Below, one piece after another: positions 24,202 through 32,864 of a stretch of DNA of 64,000 nucleotides; the stretch's first letter is position 1, and every line of letters begins with the position of its first letter. The DNA is from Castellaniella defragrans. GTDB taxonomy: Bacteria; Pseudomonadota; Gammaproteobacteria; Burkholderiales; Burkholderiaceae_B. The notes beneath the pieces were generated by a model, which had not been told where the DNA came from, made no database searches, and saw only the letters and a program-made list of their open reading frames with translations. A program made the translations under genes and the position numbers. The stretch covers positions 62,001 to 126,000 of the forward strand of contig NZ_JACHIB010000005.1 of assembly GCF_014203015.1 (NCBI RefSeq). Direction: 5' to 3'.

Positions 24202-25500
24202 CTACATGTGGCCGGGTAGCCAGGTGGCCAGCGCGGGGAAATACCACAGGATCACCAGCAGCAGGGCCATCAGGCCGAAGTAGGGCGCGCAGACCTTCGC
24301 CAGGTAGGTGATTTCCTTGCCGGTCATGCTCTGCAGCACGAACAGGTTGAAGCCCACCGGCGGTGTGATCTGGGCGGTTTCCACGGTGATGACCAGGAAG
24401 ATGCCGAACCAGATCGGATCGATGCCGGCCGCCTGGATGATGGGCAGCACCACGCCCATGGTCAGGACGATGGTGGAAATGCCGTCCAGGAAGCAGCCCA
24501 GCACGATGTAGAACAGGGCGAGCGCGACGATCAGCATGCCGGGCGACAGGTGCAGGCCGCCGACGAATTCCGCCAGCTGGCGGGGCAGGCCGATGTAGCC
24601 CATGGACAGGGTCATGAAGGCCGCGCCCGCCAGGATCAGGGCGATCATGCAGTACAGGCGCGTGGCCCCCAGCAGGGAATCGCGGAACGATTTCCAGGTC
24701 AGGGTCTTCTGCCAGGCCGACAGCAGGAAGGCGCCGATGACGCCGATGGCCGCCGACTCGGTGGCCGTGGCCACGCCGCTGTAGATGCTGGCGACCACGC
24801 CCAGGATCAGCAGGACCACCGGGATCAGCTGGCGCGATTCGCGCAGCTTGCCCATCAGCGGCAGGTGTCCTTCGGCCGAGTCCGGCACGCGCTCGGGGTG
24901 CAGCAGCGCCCAGCCGGCGATCCAGCCGCTGAACAGCAGGGCGAGCAGCAGTCCGGGGACGACGCCGGCGATGAAGAGCTTGGCGATCGAGGTTTCCGCA
25001 GCCACGCCGTAGACGATCAGGATGATGGACGGCGGAATCAGCAGGCCCAGCGTGGCGGGGCCGCCCAGCGAGCCGATGATCTGCGCGTCGGGGTAGCCGC
25101 GCCGGCGCAGTTCGGGCAGGTTCATGCGGCCCACCGTGACGCAGGTGGCGGCCGAGGAGCCGCACACCGAGGCGAAGATCGTGCAGCCCAGCACGTTGGT
25201 GTGCAGCAGGCGCCCGGGCAGGCGGTTGACCCAGGGCGCCAGGCCGCGGAACAGGTTCTCGGACAGGTTGGTGCGGTAGAGGATCTCGCCCATCCAGATG
25301 AACAGCGGCAGCGCGGTCAGTGTCCAGCTGCTGGAGCTGCCCCAGATGGTCATGGCCATGGCGTCGCCCGCGGCGCGGCTGGAAAAGAATTCCATGCCGA
25401 ACCAGGCGACGCCGGCCAGGGTGAGGCCGACCCACACGCCGCCGCCCAGCAGCGCGAAGAGGACGACGATCAGGGCGATGCTGGCCGAGATCTCATTCAT
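24202..25500 (-). CDS. dctM: TRAP transporter large permease (DctM type)
   Basis: A 432-residue integral membrane protein with about twelve hydrophobic segments. It has the DctM hallmarks GSSAATCVTVGRMNLPELRRRGY (in part, about 110) and LLIPPSIILIVYG (about 150), plus the C-terminal PPVGFNLFVLQSMTG. It moves the solute delivered by DctP using a sodium or proton gradient. The start overlaps the dctQ stop by 8 nt. The stop lies 61 nt from pirin. Confidence 0.95.
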   Translation of the reverse strand: MNEISASIALIVVLFALLGGGVWVGLTLAGVAWFGMEFFSSRAAGDAMAMTIWGSSSSWTLTALPLFIWMGEILYRTNLSENLFRGLAPWVNRLPGRLLHTNVLGCTIFASVCGSSAATCVTVGRMNLPELRRRGYPDAQIIGSLGGPATLGLLIPPSIILIVYGVAAETSIAKLFIAGVVPGLLLALLFSGWIAGWALLHPERVPDSAEGHLPLMGKLRESRQLIPVVLLILGVVASIYSGVATATESAAIGVIGAFLLSAWQKTLTWKSFRDSLLGATRLYCMIALILAGAAFMTLSMGYIGLPRQLAEFVGGLHLSPGMLIVALALFYIVLGCFLDGISTIVLTMGVVLPIIQAAGIDPIWFGIFLVITVETAQITPPVGFNLFVLQSMTGKEITYLAKVCAPYFGLMALLLVILWYFPALATWLPGHM

Positions 25501-25999
25501 GGTGGGGTTCCTCCGAGGCGGGGGGCGCGCGCCTGCCCAGCAGCTCCAGGCAGAACTCGTCCAGGAAGGCGATGAAGAAGACCAGGGTGCCCACGGCCAT
25601 GGGGATCTGGGGGATCCACATCGGCGTGGCGTCGATGCCGGTGGAGATGTCCTGGAAGGACCAGGACTGCCAGACCAGGCGCGCGGAATACAGGGCCAGG
25701 AAGCCCGACAGCGCCACGGCGACGAGCAGCGCCGCGAGTTCGAGCCCGCGGCGCGCCTTGCCGTGCAGCATGCCCAGGATCAGGGTGACGCGGATGTGCT
25801 CGCCGTGCTTCAGCGTGCTGGCCAGGGCGAGGAAGCCGGCGCCGGCCATGGCGTAGCCGGCGTAGGCGTCGGCCCCGCCGACCGGGAAGCCCAGCAGGCG
25901 GCCCAGGATCATCAGGGTCACCATCAGCAGCACGCCGATCATGCCCAGGCCCGCCAGCCAGCCGCTGGCGGTGTAGAGTCCATCGAGAAATCGACGCAT
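25493..25999 (-). CDS. dctQ: TRAP transporter small permease (DctQ type)
   Basis: A 168-residue protein with four predicted helices (about 12-35, 50-68, 85-108, 130-150), matching DctQ in length and topology. It pairs with the DctM subunit. It lies between dctP and dctM with the usual P-Q-M order. Confidence 0.92.
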   Translation of the reverse strand: MRRFLDGLYTASGWLAGLGMIGVLLMVTLMILGRLLGFPVGGADAYAGYAMAGAGFLALASTLKHGEHIRVTLILGMLHGKARRGLELAALLVAVALSGFLALYSARLVWQSWSFQDISTGIDATPMWIPQIPMAVGTLVFFIAFLDEFCLELLGRRAPPASEEPHHE

Positions 26000-26073
26000 G
26001 ATGCGTTCCTAGCGGTCGGAGGGCCGCGCGCCGTCCGGCGCGCGGCGGCGGCCGGGGGCCGCCCTTGGATCGG

Positions 26074-27054
26074 TCAGCGGCTGGCGCGGTAGGCGTCCAG
26101 GATCTGCTTGCCCTCGTCGCCCGCCTTGGCGGTCCATTCCTGGATGACGGTGTCTCCGACCTTGGCCAGGTCGGCCTTCAACTGGGCGGAGGGCTCGACG
26201 ATTTCCATGCCGCCGGCCTTCAGCTTGGCGATGGAGTCGGCATCGACCTTGCGCGAGGCTTCCCAGCCGCGCTGCTCGGCGGCCGCGGCGGCCTTCAGCA
26301 GCGCGTCGCGCGCGGCGGGGGACAGGGCTTCGACGGCCTTCTTGTTGGCGACCACGGCGTTCTTCGGGATCCAGGCCTGGACGTTGGTGAAGTACTTCAT
26401 GTTTTCGTAGAGCTTGTTGTCTGCGCCGGTGGCGCTGGAGGTGATCAGCCCTTCGATGACGCCGGTGGCCAGCGCCTGGGACAGCTCGGCTTCCTGGATG
26501 GTGACGGGCTGGGCGCCGACCAGTTCGCCGATGCGGGCGGTGGTGGGGCTGTAGACGCGCCATTTCAGGCCCTTCAGGTCGGCGCCGGAATGGATGGGCT
26601 TGTTGCTGTAGATGCTTTGCGGGGGCCAGGCCACGGCGTACAGCAGCACCATGCCCTGCTGGTCCAGCTTCTTTTGCAGGGCGGGCTTCTGCGCCTGGTA
26701 GAGCTTCCAGGCCTCGTCGTAGTTGCCGGCCAGGAAGGGCAGGCCGTCCACGCCGAAGGGCTGCCATTCGTTCTGGAAGCTGACCATGAAGAATTCGCCC
26801 GCCTGGGCCTGGCCGCCCTGCACGGCGCGCTTGATTTCCGGCATCTTGAACAGGGACGCGCCGGCGTGGACGGTGATCTTCAGCTCGCCCTGGGTGGCGG
26901 CGTCCACGTCCTTGGCGAACTGGGCGAGGTTCTGCGAATGGAAGTTGAAGGCCGGATAGGCCGAGGCCAGGTCCCACTGCGTGGCGGCACGGGCCTGGAC
27001 GGTGAGGCCCAGGCCGGCGACCAGGGCGGTGGCGAAGAAAGTGCGACGCTTCAT
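26074..27054 (-). CDS. dctP: TRAP transporter solute-binding protein (DctP type)
   Basis: A 326-residue periplasmic binding protein with a Sec signal (residues 1-24, ending VQARA). The DctP core includes FHSQNLAQFAKDV (about 38), GEFFMVSFQNEWQPFGVDGLPFL (in part) and GLKWRVYSPTTARIGELVGA (about 165; the Arg of WRVYSP is the usual carboxylate clamp). It should bind an organic acid. Adjacent pxp genes and shared operator-like sites suggest 5-oxoproline or a related acid, which is inference. Confidence 0.94.
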   Translation of the reverse strand: MKRRTFFATALVAGLGLTVQARAATQWDLASAYPAFNFHSQNLAQFAKDVDAATQGELKITVHAGASLFKMPEIKRAVQGGQAQAGEFFMVSFQNEWQPFGVDGLPFLAGNYDEAWKLYQAQKPALQKKLDQQGMVLLYAVAWPPQSIYSNKPIHSGADLKGLKWRVYSPTTARIGELVGAQPVTIQEAELSQALATGVIEGLITSSATGADNKLYENMKYFTNVQAWIPKNAVVANKKAVEALSPAARDALLKAAAAAEQRGWEASRKVDADSIAKLKAGGMEIVEPSAQLKADLAKVGDTVIQEWTAKAGDEGKQILDAYRASR

Positions 27055-27227
27055 GGGGGGCTCCTGGAGAAGGATCGGGTGGGCATCGCCGCACGGCCGC
27101 GCGTGGGCCCCGGCGATGGCTGACGATAAAGATAGACCATCCCTCTCCCCGCGTCGATCAGGGTTATCAACAATAAGAATGATCTTGTAGCGGATGTAGT
27201 CTTTGATCGTTGAGTTTATTATTTGTA

Positions 27228-27238
27228 TTGTTCAACGA
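27228..27238. promoter_or_regulatory. Likely GntR (FadR/FCD subfamily) operator upstream of dctP
   Basis: TTGTTCAACGA fits the FadR-subfamily pattern TNGTNNNACNA exactly; with flanks it reads TATTGTTCAACGATA, a near palindrome. It shares GTTCAACGA with the 28156-28176 site. It is about 175 bp upstream of the dctP start. Confidence 0.7.
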
Positions 27239-27366
27239 TAATTCAGGGACATCGATCGTTCAAGGAGATGGCCGACGTGGGTTGACGGCATGGAACGCGG
27301 CGGGGCGCGGCCGGGGCACCGGCAAGGCGGGGGGGTGTTCAGCCGAGGCTGGACGGTTGAGCCGAC

Positions 27367-27404
27367 GCGGGACGGTTCAGGCGGTGCGGGATGGTTCAGG
27401 CGGT
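27367..27404. repeat. 19-bp tandem repeat downstream of gntR
   Basis: Two copies of GCGGGAYGGTTCAGGCGGT (27367-27385, 27386-27404), with a third partial copy from 27405 running up to the gntR stop. Confidence 0.85.
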
Positions 27405-27415
27405 GCGGGCGGAAT

Positions 27416-28087
27416 TCAATCGACGCGGGCGGAATAGACCGACAGCACCATGCGCTCGGACTGGATCAGGTAGTTCTCCAGGTCCCGGGCCGCCGTCGCC
27501 GTGTCGCCCTGCTCGAACAGTTCCAGCAGGCGGGCATTCAGATCGACGAAGGGCGCATGCAGATATTCGGGATCGTCCAGCAGGCCGAAGGCCAGCCGCA
27601 GTTCGGCCGAGATGTCGGCGAACATCGCCGACAGGCGCGCGCTGTCGGCCAGCGCCACGATGCCGGCGTGAAACAGCATGTTGGCCGAGCCCACCTCCAG
27701 CCAGTCGCCGGCGTCGCGCATGCGGCGCGCGTGCGCCATGGCCTGTTCCATGCGCTTGTGGGCGGGATGGCGCGGCCAGGCCTGCGCCAGCGCCTGGCAT
27801 TCGATCAGCCGGCGCACGCGGTAGATGTCGATGATGTCGGCGATCGAGGGCACCACCACCGAGACGCCCCGGTTCGGTTCGTGGCGCAGCAGCCCTTCCT
27901 TGGACAGGATGCGGAAGGCCTCGCGCAGGGTGTTGCGCGAGACTTCCAGCTGTTCGCTCAGGCCGGCCTCGGACAGCCGCTGTCCCGCCCGCAGCTGGCC
28001 GTGGATGAGCTGCTGGCGGATGGTCTCCGCGACCGTGTCGGTCAGGCTCGGCGCGGCGCCGGGACTGGGATAATGGCGGGGATTCAT
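27416..28087 (-). CDS. GntR-family regulator, FCD (FadR) subfamily
   Basis: A 223-residue repressor/activator. N-terminal winged helix (about 12-75) has LSEAGLSEQLEVSRNTLREAFRIL (in part) as recognition helix region, and RHEPNRGVSVVV as wing. The all-helical FCD domain (about 85-215) has the metal-ligand pattern with ANMLFHAGIV and ARDLENYLIQSE. It is divergent from pxpA with a palindromic operator between them. The start at 28087 is chosen by family length; the longer reading would run over that operator. Confidence 0.92.
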   Translation of the reverse strand: MNPRHYPSPGAAPSLTDTVAETIRQQLIHGQLRAGQRLSEAGLSEQLEVSRNTLREAFRILSKEGLLRHEPNRGVSVVVPSIADIIDIYRVRRLIECQALAQAWPRHPAHKRMEQAMAHARRMRDAGDWLEVGSANMLFHAGIVALADSARLSAMFADISAELRLAFGLLDDPEYLHAPFVDLNARLLELFEQGDTATAARDLENYLIQSERMVLSVYSARVD

Positions 28088-28155
28088 GGCTGTCCTGGGA
28101 ATCGGGCGGATGTGGGTGGAATCGTGGAACGGAATGTTTTGGAGGCCTGTTTTTG

Positions 28156-28176
28156 CCGGATCGTTCAACGATCCGG
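28156..28176. promoter_or_regulatory. 21-bp perfect palindrome, likely GntR operator between gntR and pxpA
   Basis: Arms CCGGATCGTT and AACGATCCGG around a single central C. The core TCGTTCAACGA matches the FadR-subfamily pattern TNGTNNNACNA. It lies 30 bp upstream of pxpA and 69 bp from the gntR start, so it can control both. Confidence 0.85.
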
Positions 28177-28205
28177 CCTGTGTCTTGCAATGATAAGGAA
28201 CGCTC

Positions 28206-29030
28206 ATGGACTTGAACAGCGATCTCGGTGAAAGCTACGGCGCCTGGCGCATGGGCGACGACGCCGCCATGCTGGACATCGTCACCAGCGCCAACGTGGC
28301 TTGCGGCTTTCATGCCGGCGACCCGGCCGGCATCCTGGACACCCTGCGCGCGGCCGCGGCGCGCGGCGTGGCGATCGGCGCGCACGTGGCCTATCCCGAT
28401 CTGGCCGGCTTCGGCCGGCGCAACATGGACCCGACCAGCCGCGAGCTGGCGGCCGACGTCATCTACCAGATCGGCGCCCTGCAGGGCCTGGCCGCCGCCG
28501 CCGGCACCCGCGTGAGCTACGTCAAGCCGCATGGCGCCCTGTACAACACCATCGCGCACGACGCGCGCCAGGCGGAGGACGTCATCGCCGCCCTGCTGGC
28601 GCTGGACCCGGACCTGATCCTGATGGGCCTGGCCGGCTCGCCGCTGCTGGCGCGGGCGCGGGCGCGCGGCCTGCGGGTGGTGGCCGAGGCCTTCGCCGAC
28701 CGGGCCTACACGCCCGAGGGGGCGCTGGTGTCGCGCCGCGAGCCGGGCGCCGTGCTGCACGATCCCGCCCAGGTCGCCGACCGCATGCTGGACCTGGTGC
28801 GCACCGGCGAGATCACCGCCATCGACGGCAGCCGCGTGCGCCTGCAGGCCGACTCCATCTGCGTGCACGGCGACAGCCCGGGGGCCGTGGCCCTGGCGCG
28901 CGCGGTGCGCCAGCGGCTGGAAGCGGCCGGCGTCGCCCTGGCGCCGTTCGCGGGCGCGCGGGTCGAAGACGGGCAGGCCAAAGGCGCGCAGGCCAAAGGC
29001 GCGCGGACCCCGGACACGCGAGCCACATGA
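28206..29030 (+). CDS. pxpA: 5-oxoprolinase subunit A (LamB/YcsF family)
   Basis: A 274-residue protein beginning [14 protein letters not shown], with [13 protein letters not shown] (about 30), VKPHGALYN (about 105) and [18 protein letters not shown] (about 160). PxpA works with PxpB and PxpC to cleave 5-oxoproline to glutamate using ATP. The C-terminus has a 25-residue non-conserved tail with two AKGAQ-like repeats. AAGGAA precedes the start. The transport partner may be the TRAP system on the other side of gntR. Confidence 0.94.
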   Translation: MDLNSDLGESYGAWRMGDDAAMLDIVTSANVACGFHAGDPAGILDTLRAAAARGVAIGAHVAYPDLAGFGRRNMDPTSRELAADVIYQIGALQGLAAAAGTRVSYVKPHGALYNTIAHDARQAEDVIAALLALDPDLILMGLAGSPLLARARARGLRVVAEAFADRAYTPEGALVSRREPGAVLHDPAQVADRMLDLVRTGEITAIDGSRVRLQADSICVHGDSPGAVALARAVRQRLEAAGVALAPFAGARVEDGQAKGAQAKGARTPDTRAT

Positions 29031-29088
29031 GCGCGCCGGGCGGCTTTTCGGCCCGCGCCCCGGCGCGCGGCGCGAAGCGGGGGGCCCG

Positions 29089-31101
29089 GTGACGGCGCTG
29101 CGCTGCCTGCCGGCCGGCGACGGCGCGGTGCTGGCGGAACTCGGCTCGCTCGCCGAGACCCTGGCGCTGTTCCAGGCGCTGGGCGCACGGCCCGCCGGCG
29201 TGGAGGATGTGATCCCCGCGGCCCGCACCCTGCTGGTGCCGTTCGACCCGGCCGTCCTGTCCGCGCGCGCGGTGGCCGCCTGGCTGCGGCGCGCCGCCTC
29301 CGCCGTGGCGGCGGGCTCCGCGGGCGGCCTGGTGACAGCGGGTGGCGTGTCCGGTTCGCCAGGTGCGGGCCTGGCGAAGGGCCCGTCCGGCTTGCCGCAT
29401 GCCGGTCCGGCAGCGGGCGGCGACCCGTCCGGCCCATCGGCTGGGGGCCTGGCGGCGGGCGCCGGGCGCCGGGTGGAGATTCCCGTGCGTTATGCGGGCG
29501 AGGACCTGGAAGAGGTCGCCGGTCTGCTCGGCCTGACGCGCGCCGAGCTGATCGAGCGCCACACCGGCACCGACTACCTGGCGGCCTTCGCCGGCTTCGC
29601 GCCGGGCTTCGTCTATCTGGCGGGCGGCGATCCCTGTTTCCACGGCGTGCCCCGGCGCGCCGCGCCGCGCGTGCGCGTGCCGGCGGGGTCGGTGGCCGTG
29701 GCCGGGGATTTCAGCGCCGTCTATCCGTCCGACAGCCCCGGCGGCTGGCAACTGCTGGGCGCGACGCCCTGGCGCATGTGGGACATGGACCGGGCCGAGC
29801 CGGCCCTGGTGCAGCCGGGGTTCCGGGTGCGTTTCCGCGACCTGGACGCGCCGGGGGCCGTGTGGAGCCTGCCGGCTTCGTCGGGTTCGGCGGGTGCGGC
29901 GGCCTTGGCGGCCTTGGCGGGTTCGGCGGCCGCGGCGGCCGCGGCGGCGCCGGCGCCGTCGCGCGAGGCGGCCGATGCGCCCGGGCCCTCGACGCTCCCC
30001 GGCCTGTCCAAGTCCTCCGGTCTCGTCGATTCCTCCGATCCTTCCGCCGCCTCTGCCCCCGTATCGGCCCTCGCAGCCGCATCTGCGGCCGCGGCCGAGC
30101 CGGCGGCGGCCTGCGAGGTGCTGGACGCGGGCCTGCAGACCCTGGTCCAGGACGAGGGCCGGCCCGGCCTGACGCGCCTGGGCGTCTCCCGCTCCGGCGC
30201 GCTCGATCGCGGGGCCATGCGCCGGGCCAACCGGCTGGTGGACAATCCGCCCGGTCTGCCGGTGCTGGAACACGCGCTGGGCGGGCTGCGGCTGGTCTGC
30301 CGCGGGCGGGCCGTGGTGGCGGTGACCGGCGCCACAGCCCCCGTGGTGGCGACCTCGGCCTCGGGCATGCGCCTGCCCGCCGCGGCCGGCCACCCCATCG
30401 AACTGCGCGAGGGCGACGAGCTGCGGATCGGCCGCGTCCGCGCCGGCGTGCGCTGCTATGTGGCCGTGCGCGGCGGCTGGGCGGTGCGGCCCGTCCTCGG
30501 CAGCTGCGCCACCGACATCCTGGCCGGCCTGGGGCCCGCGCCCCTGAGGCGGGGCGACCGGATCCCGATCGGCCGCCTTGTCCCGAACCGTGGCGGCGCC
30601 CTCGACGCTCCCGGTGGCGATGCCGGCGACGCCGCCGACGCCCCCGAGGCCTCCGGTGCCGCCGCCGCTCCCCATGCTCCCCATGCCCCCGATGCCCCCG
30701 AGGCCCCCGAGGCCCCCGAGGCCGCCCCCCCGCGCGCCGGGGAGCGGGTGTTCCTCGACGTGATCCCCGGCCCGCGCGACGACTGGTTCGAGGCCGGCGC
30801 CCTGCACCGGCTGCTGTCGCAGGACTGGATCGTGACGCCGCAGTCCAACCGGGTGGGCATGCGGCTGGCGGGCGCCGAGCCCCTGGTCCGCAGCCGCGCG
30901 GGCGAGCTGCCCAGCGAGGGGACGGTCGCCGGCGCCCTGCAGGTGCCGCCCAGCGGGCAGCCCGTCCTGTTCCTGGCCGATCATCCGCTGACCGGCGGCT
31001 ATCCGGTCATCGCCGTGGTGCCGGTCGGGCAGCTGGACCGGCTGGCGCAGGTGCCGGTCGGCGCGGTGCTGCGCTTCCGGCGCGCGCCGCGCCCGCTGTA
31101 G
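29089..31101 (+). CDS. Fused 5-oxoprolinase subunits B and C (PxpB-PxpC)
   Basis: A 670-residue protein with a GTG start. Residues about 1-263 are PxpB (KipI; GFAPGFVYLAGGDPCFHGVPRR (in part) and YPSDSPGGWQLLGATP), with a non-conserved insert around 80-122. Residues about 340-670 are PxpC (KipA; LDAGLQTLVQDEGRPGLTRLGV in part, SGALDRGAMRRANRLV, GHP...REGDELRIG, SNRVGMRL and EGTVAGALQVPP). Two low-complexity segments separate or interrupt the domains: an Ala/Ser/Pro linker (about 264-339) and an Ala/Pro/His/Glu insert (about 500-552). The two domains are separate genes in most bacteria, though fusions are known. Confidence 0.9.
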   Translation: MTALRCLPAGDGAVLAELGSLAETLALFQALGARPAGVEDVIPAARTLLVPFDPAVLSARAVAAWLRRAASAVAAGSAGGLVTAGGVSGSPGAGLAKGPSGLPHAGPAAGGDPSGPSAGGLAAGAGRRVEIPVRYAGEDLEEVAGLLGLTRAELIERHTGTDYLAAFAGFAPGFVYLAGGDPCFHGVPRRAAPRVRVPAGSVAVAGDFSAVYPSDSPGGWQLLGATPWRMWDMDRAEPALVQPGFRVRFRDLDAPGAVWSLPASSGSAGAAALAALAGSAAAAAAAAPAPSREAADAPGPSTLPGLSKSSGLVDSSDPSAASAPVSALAAASAAAAEPAAACEVLDAGLQTLVQDEGRPGLTRLGVSRSGALDRGAMRRANRLVDNPPGLPVLEHALGGLRLVCRGRAVVAVTGATAPVVATSASGMRLPAAAGHPIELREGDELRIGRVRAGVRCYVAVRGGWAVRPVLGSCATDILAGLGPAPLRRGDRIPIGRLVPNRGGALDAPGGDAGDAADAPEASGAAAAPHAPHAPDAPEAPEAPEAAPPRAGERVFLDVIPGPRDDWFEAGALHRLLSQDWIVTPQSNRVGMRLAGAEPLVRSRAGELPSEGTVAGALQVPPSGQPVLFLADHPLTGGYPVIAVVPVGQLDRLAQVPVGAVLRFRRAPRPL

Positions 31102-31315
31102 GCCGTCCGGCCGCTGGCCGCCGGGCGCGGATCCCGGGCTGCGGAGCATGGGCCCGGGCTGCGGACCGGGGAAGGAGGTTCCGGGCTGCCGGATTCCAGT
31201 CGGCCGGTCTCCGCCGTCCGGCCGCGTTCCGCCCGGATGCTTGGGTATTAGTCCGGATTGTTCAGTGCTGAATCCATTCATTATCATGGAATCGGGGGCG
31301 TGAACAGGAAGGGCG
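31102..31315. other. 214-bp gap between pxpBC and napG
   Basis: Contains GGGCTGCGGA repeats (31137 and 31155 area) and an AT-richer last 80 bp that likely holds the napG promoter. No FNR box, terminator hairpin with T-tract or gene was recognised. Confidence 0.4.
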
Positions 31316-31930
31316 ATGGTCATCAGGCAGGTTTCTCGTCGGCGATTCCTCCAGACCGGGCTGTGCGGGCTGGCGGCGGGGGCCGGCCTGGGCCTGCCGC
31401 TGGTGCGGGAATCCTCCCCCGCCTGGGCGCTGACCCGCATCCGTCCGCCCGGCGCCCTCGACGCCCGCGATTTCGACGCGGCCTGCATCCGCTGCGGGCT
31501 CTGTGTCGAGGCCTGCCCGTACGATACCCTGCGCCTGCTGGAATCCGACGGCTCGGCGCAGGGCGGCACGCCCTATTTCGTCGCGCGCGAAGTGCCCTGC
31601 GAGATGTGCGCCGACATCCCCTGCCTGCGGGCCTGTCCCACCGGGGCGCTCGACCCGGGGCTGGAGCGCATCGAGGACGCCGCCATGGGCGTGGCCGTGC
31701 TCAGCCATCCCGAATTCTGCAACAGCTATGTCGGCAATTCCTTCTGCGACAGCTGCGTGCGCGCCTGTCCGCTGCAGGGCCTGGCCATTTCGCTGGCGGT
31801 GGGCCCCACGCCCATGGGGGGCCTGTTCACGCCCACGGTCGATCCCGACGTCTGTACCGGCTGCGGCAAGTGCGAGCACGATTGCATCGCTCCTTCCGCC
31901 GCCATCCGCGTCGCGCCCCGCCATGCTTGA
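31316..31930 (+). CDS. napG: Ferredoxin-type protein NapG
   Basis: A 204-residue exported iron-sulfur protein with a twin-arginine signal (SRRRFLQTG, residues 7-15, then an alanine-rich helix). Four [4Fe-4S] motifs are visible: CIRCGLCVEACP (about 59), CEMCADIPCLRACP (about 93), CDSCVRACP (about 143) and CTGCGKCEHDC (about 179). NapG passes electrons from menaquinol/ubiquinol via NapH to periplasmic nitrate reductase. No napA, napB, napC or napD is in this window, so these two genes are orphans here; they might serve another oxidoreductase. Confidence 0.92.
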   Translation: MVIRQVSRRRFLQTGLCGLAAGAGLGLPLVRESSPAWALTRIRPPGALDARDFDAACIRCGLCVEACPYDTLRLLESDGSAQGGTPYFVAREVPCEMCADIPCLRACPTGALDPGLERIEDAAMGVAVLSHPEFCNSYVGNSFCDSCVRACPLQGLAISLAVGPTPMGGLFTPTVDPDVCTGCGKCEHDCIAPSAAIRVAPRHA

Positions 31931-32762
31931 AAAGAAGAAATTCCTGCTGTTGCGGCGCGTCTGCCAGGGGCTGATCCTGGCCGCTTTCGCGCTCGGTTCC
32001 TGGCTGGGCGTGCCGCTCGCCAGCGGCACCCTGGCCAGCAGCGTCTGGTTCGGGACCGTGCCGCTGTCCGATCCCTTCGTGCTGCTGCAAAGCCTGGCGG
32101 CCGGCCATCCGCTCGCCGGCGGCGCCCTCTGGGGCGGCTTCGCCGTGCTGGCGTTCTACGCCCTGGTGGGCGGCCGCGCCTTCTGCGGCTGGGTCTGCCC
32201 CGTCAATCTGGTGACCGACGCTGCCCAGGGACTGCGCCGCGCCCTGGGCTGGCGCAAGGCCCGCATGCTGCGGATCGACAAGCGGCTGCGCTACGCGGTG
32301 CTGGCGCTCGCCCTGCTGGGCAGCGCCGCGGGCGGCGTGGTGCTCTGGGAGGCGGTCAATCCCATCAACCTGATCATGCGCGCGCTGGTCTTCGGTCTGT
32401 GGCTGGGCGGGCTCACGGCGGCGCTCGGCATCTTCCTGTTCGATTTCCTCGCGCTGTCCAACGGCTGGTGCGGGCACGTCTGTCCGGTCGGGGTCTTCTA
32501 CGGCGCCGTGGGCCGCCATGCCGTGGTGCGGGTGGCGGCCGTGCGGCGCGATGCCTGCAACGATTGCGGCGACTGCTTCGCCTATTGCCCCGAGCCGCAG
32601 GTGATCAGCCCGGCGCTGCGGGCGATCGACGGCCATGGCGTGGGGATCGACGCGATCGACTGCCTGCGCTGCGGCCGCTGCATCGACGTCTGCGAGCAGC
32701 GGGTGTTCGAGTTCTCGGTCGCCGGACGGGCCGCGGCGCGGTTTCCTGCGGATTCCGGATAG
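31923..32762 (+). CDS. napH: Quinol dehydrogenase membrane component NapH
   Basis: A 279-residue membrane protein with four helices (about 12-32, 55-78, 118-140, 152-172) and the conserved FCGWVCPVN and CGHVCPVG motifs. It ends in two cytoplasmic [4Fe-4S] sites, CNDCGDCFAYCPEP (about 205) and CLRCGRCIDVCEQ (about 243). It overlaps napG by 8 nt. Same-type membrane ferredoxin architecture is seen in the C-terminal half of NosR. Confidence 0.92.
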   Translation: MLEKKKFLLLRRVCQGLILAAFALGSWLGVPLASGTLASSVWFGTVPLSDPFVLLQSLAAGHPLAGGALWGGFAVLAFYALVGGRAFCGWVCPVNLVTDAAQGLRRALGWRKARMLRIDKRLRYAVLALALLGSAAGGVVLWEAVNPINLIMRALVFGLWLGGLTAALGIFLFDFLALSNGWCGHVCPVGVFYGAVGRHAVVRVAAVRRDACNDCGDCFAYCPEPQVISPALRAIDGHGVGIDAIDCLRCGRCIDVCEQRVFEFSVAGRAAARFPADSG

Positions 32763-32864
32763 CCGCCGCGGCCGGCGGATAATGCCAGGGCCTTGTTCAG
32801 GGTTTTTCTTGATGGAGCTCAAGAATCCGGGGCCGCTATAAGTTTCACATGCCGGGGACCGAAC

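Larger units (their letters stand above)
27055..27415. other. 361-bp gap: TRAP promoter/operator region and repeats
   Basis: An AT-richer stretch at about 27150-27260 holds GntR-type half and full sites: TCGTTGA near 27206, a full site at 27228-27238 and TCGTTCA near 27256. The rest, 27270-27415, is GC-rich with a 19-bp tandem repeat near the 3' end of gntR. No gene is seen. Confidence 0.65.

Noticed and set aside
27396-29228. Long 610-codon minus-strand frame covering gntR and pxpA
   Set aside because: It runs antisense to pxpA and out of frame with gntR; both of those are supported by clear families.
31231-31315. FNR box upstream of napG
   Set aside because: TTAGT and TTCAG elements are present but no TTGAT-N4-ATCAA arrangement.
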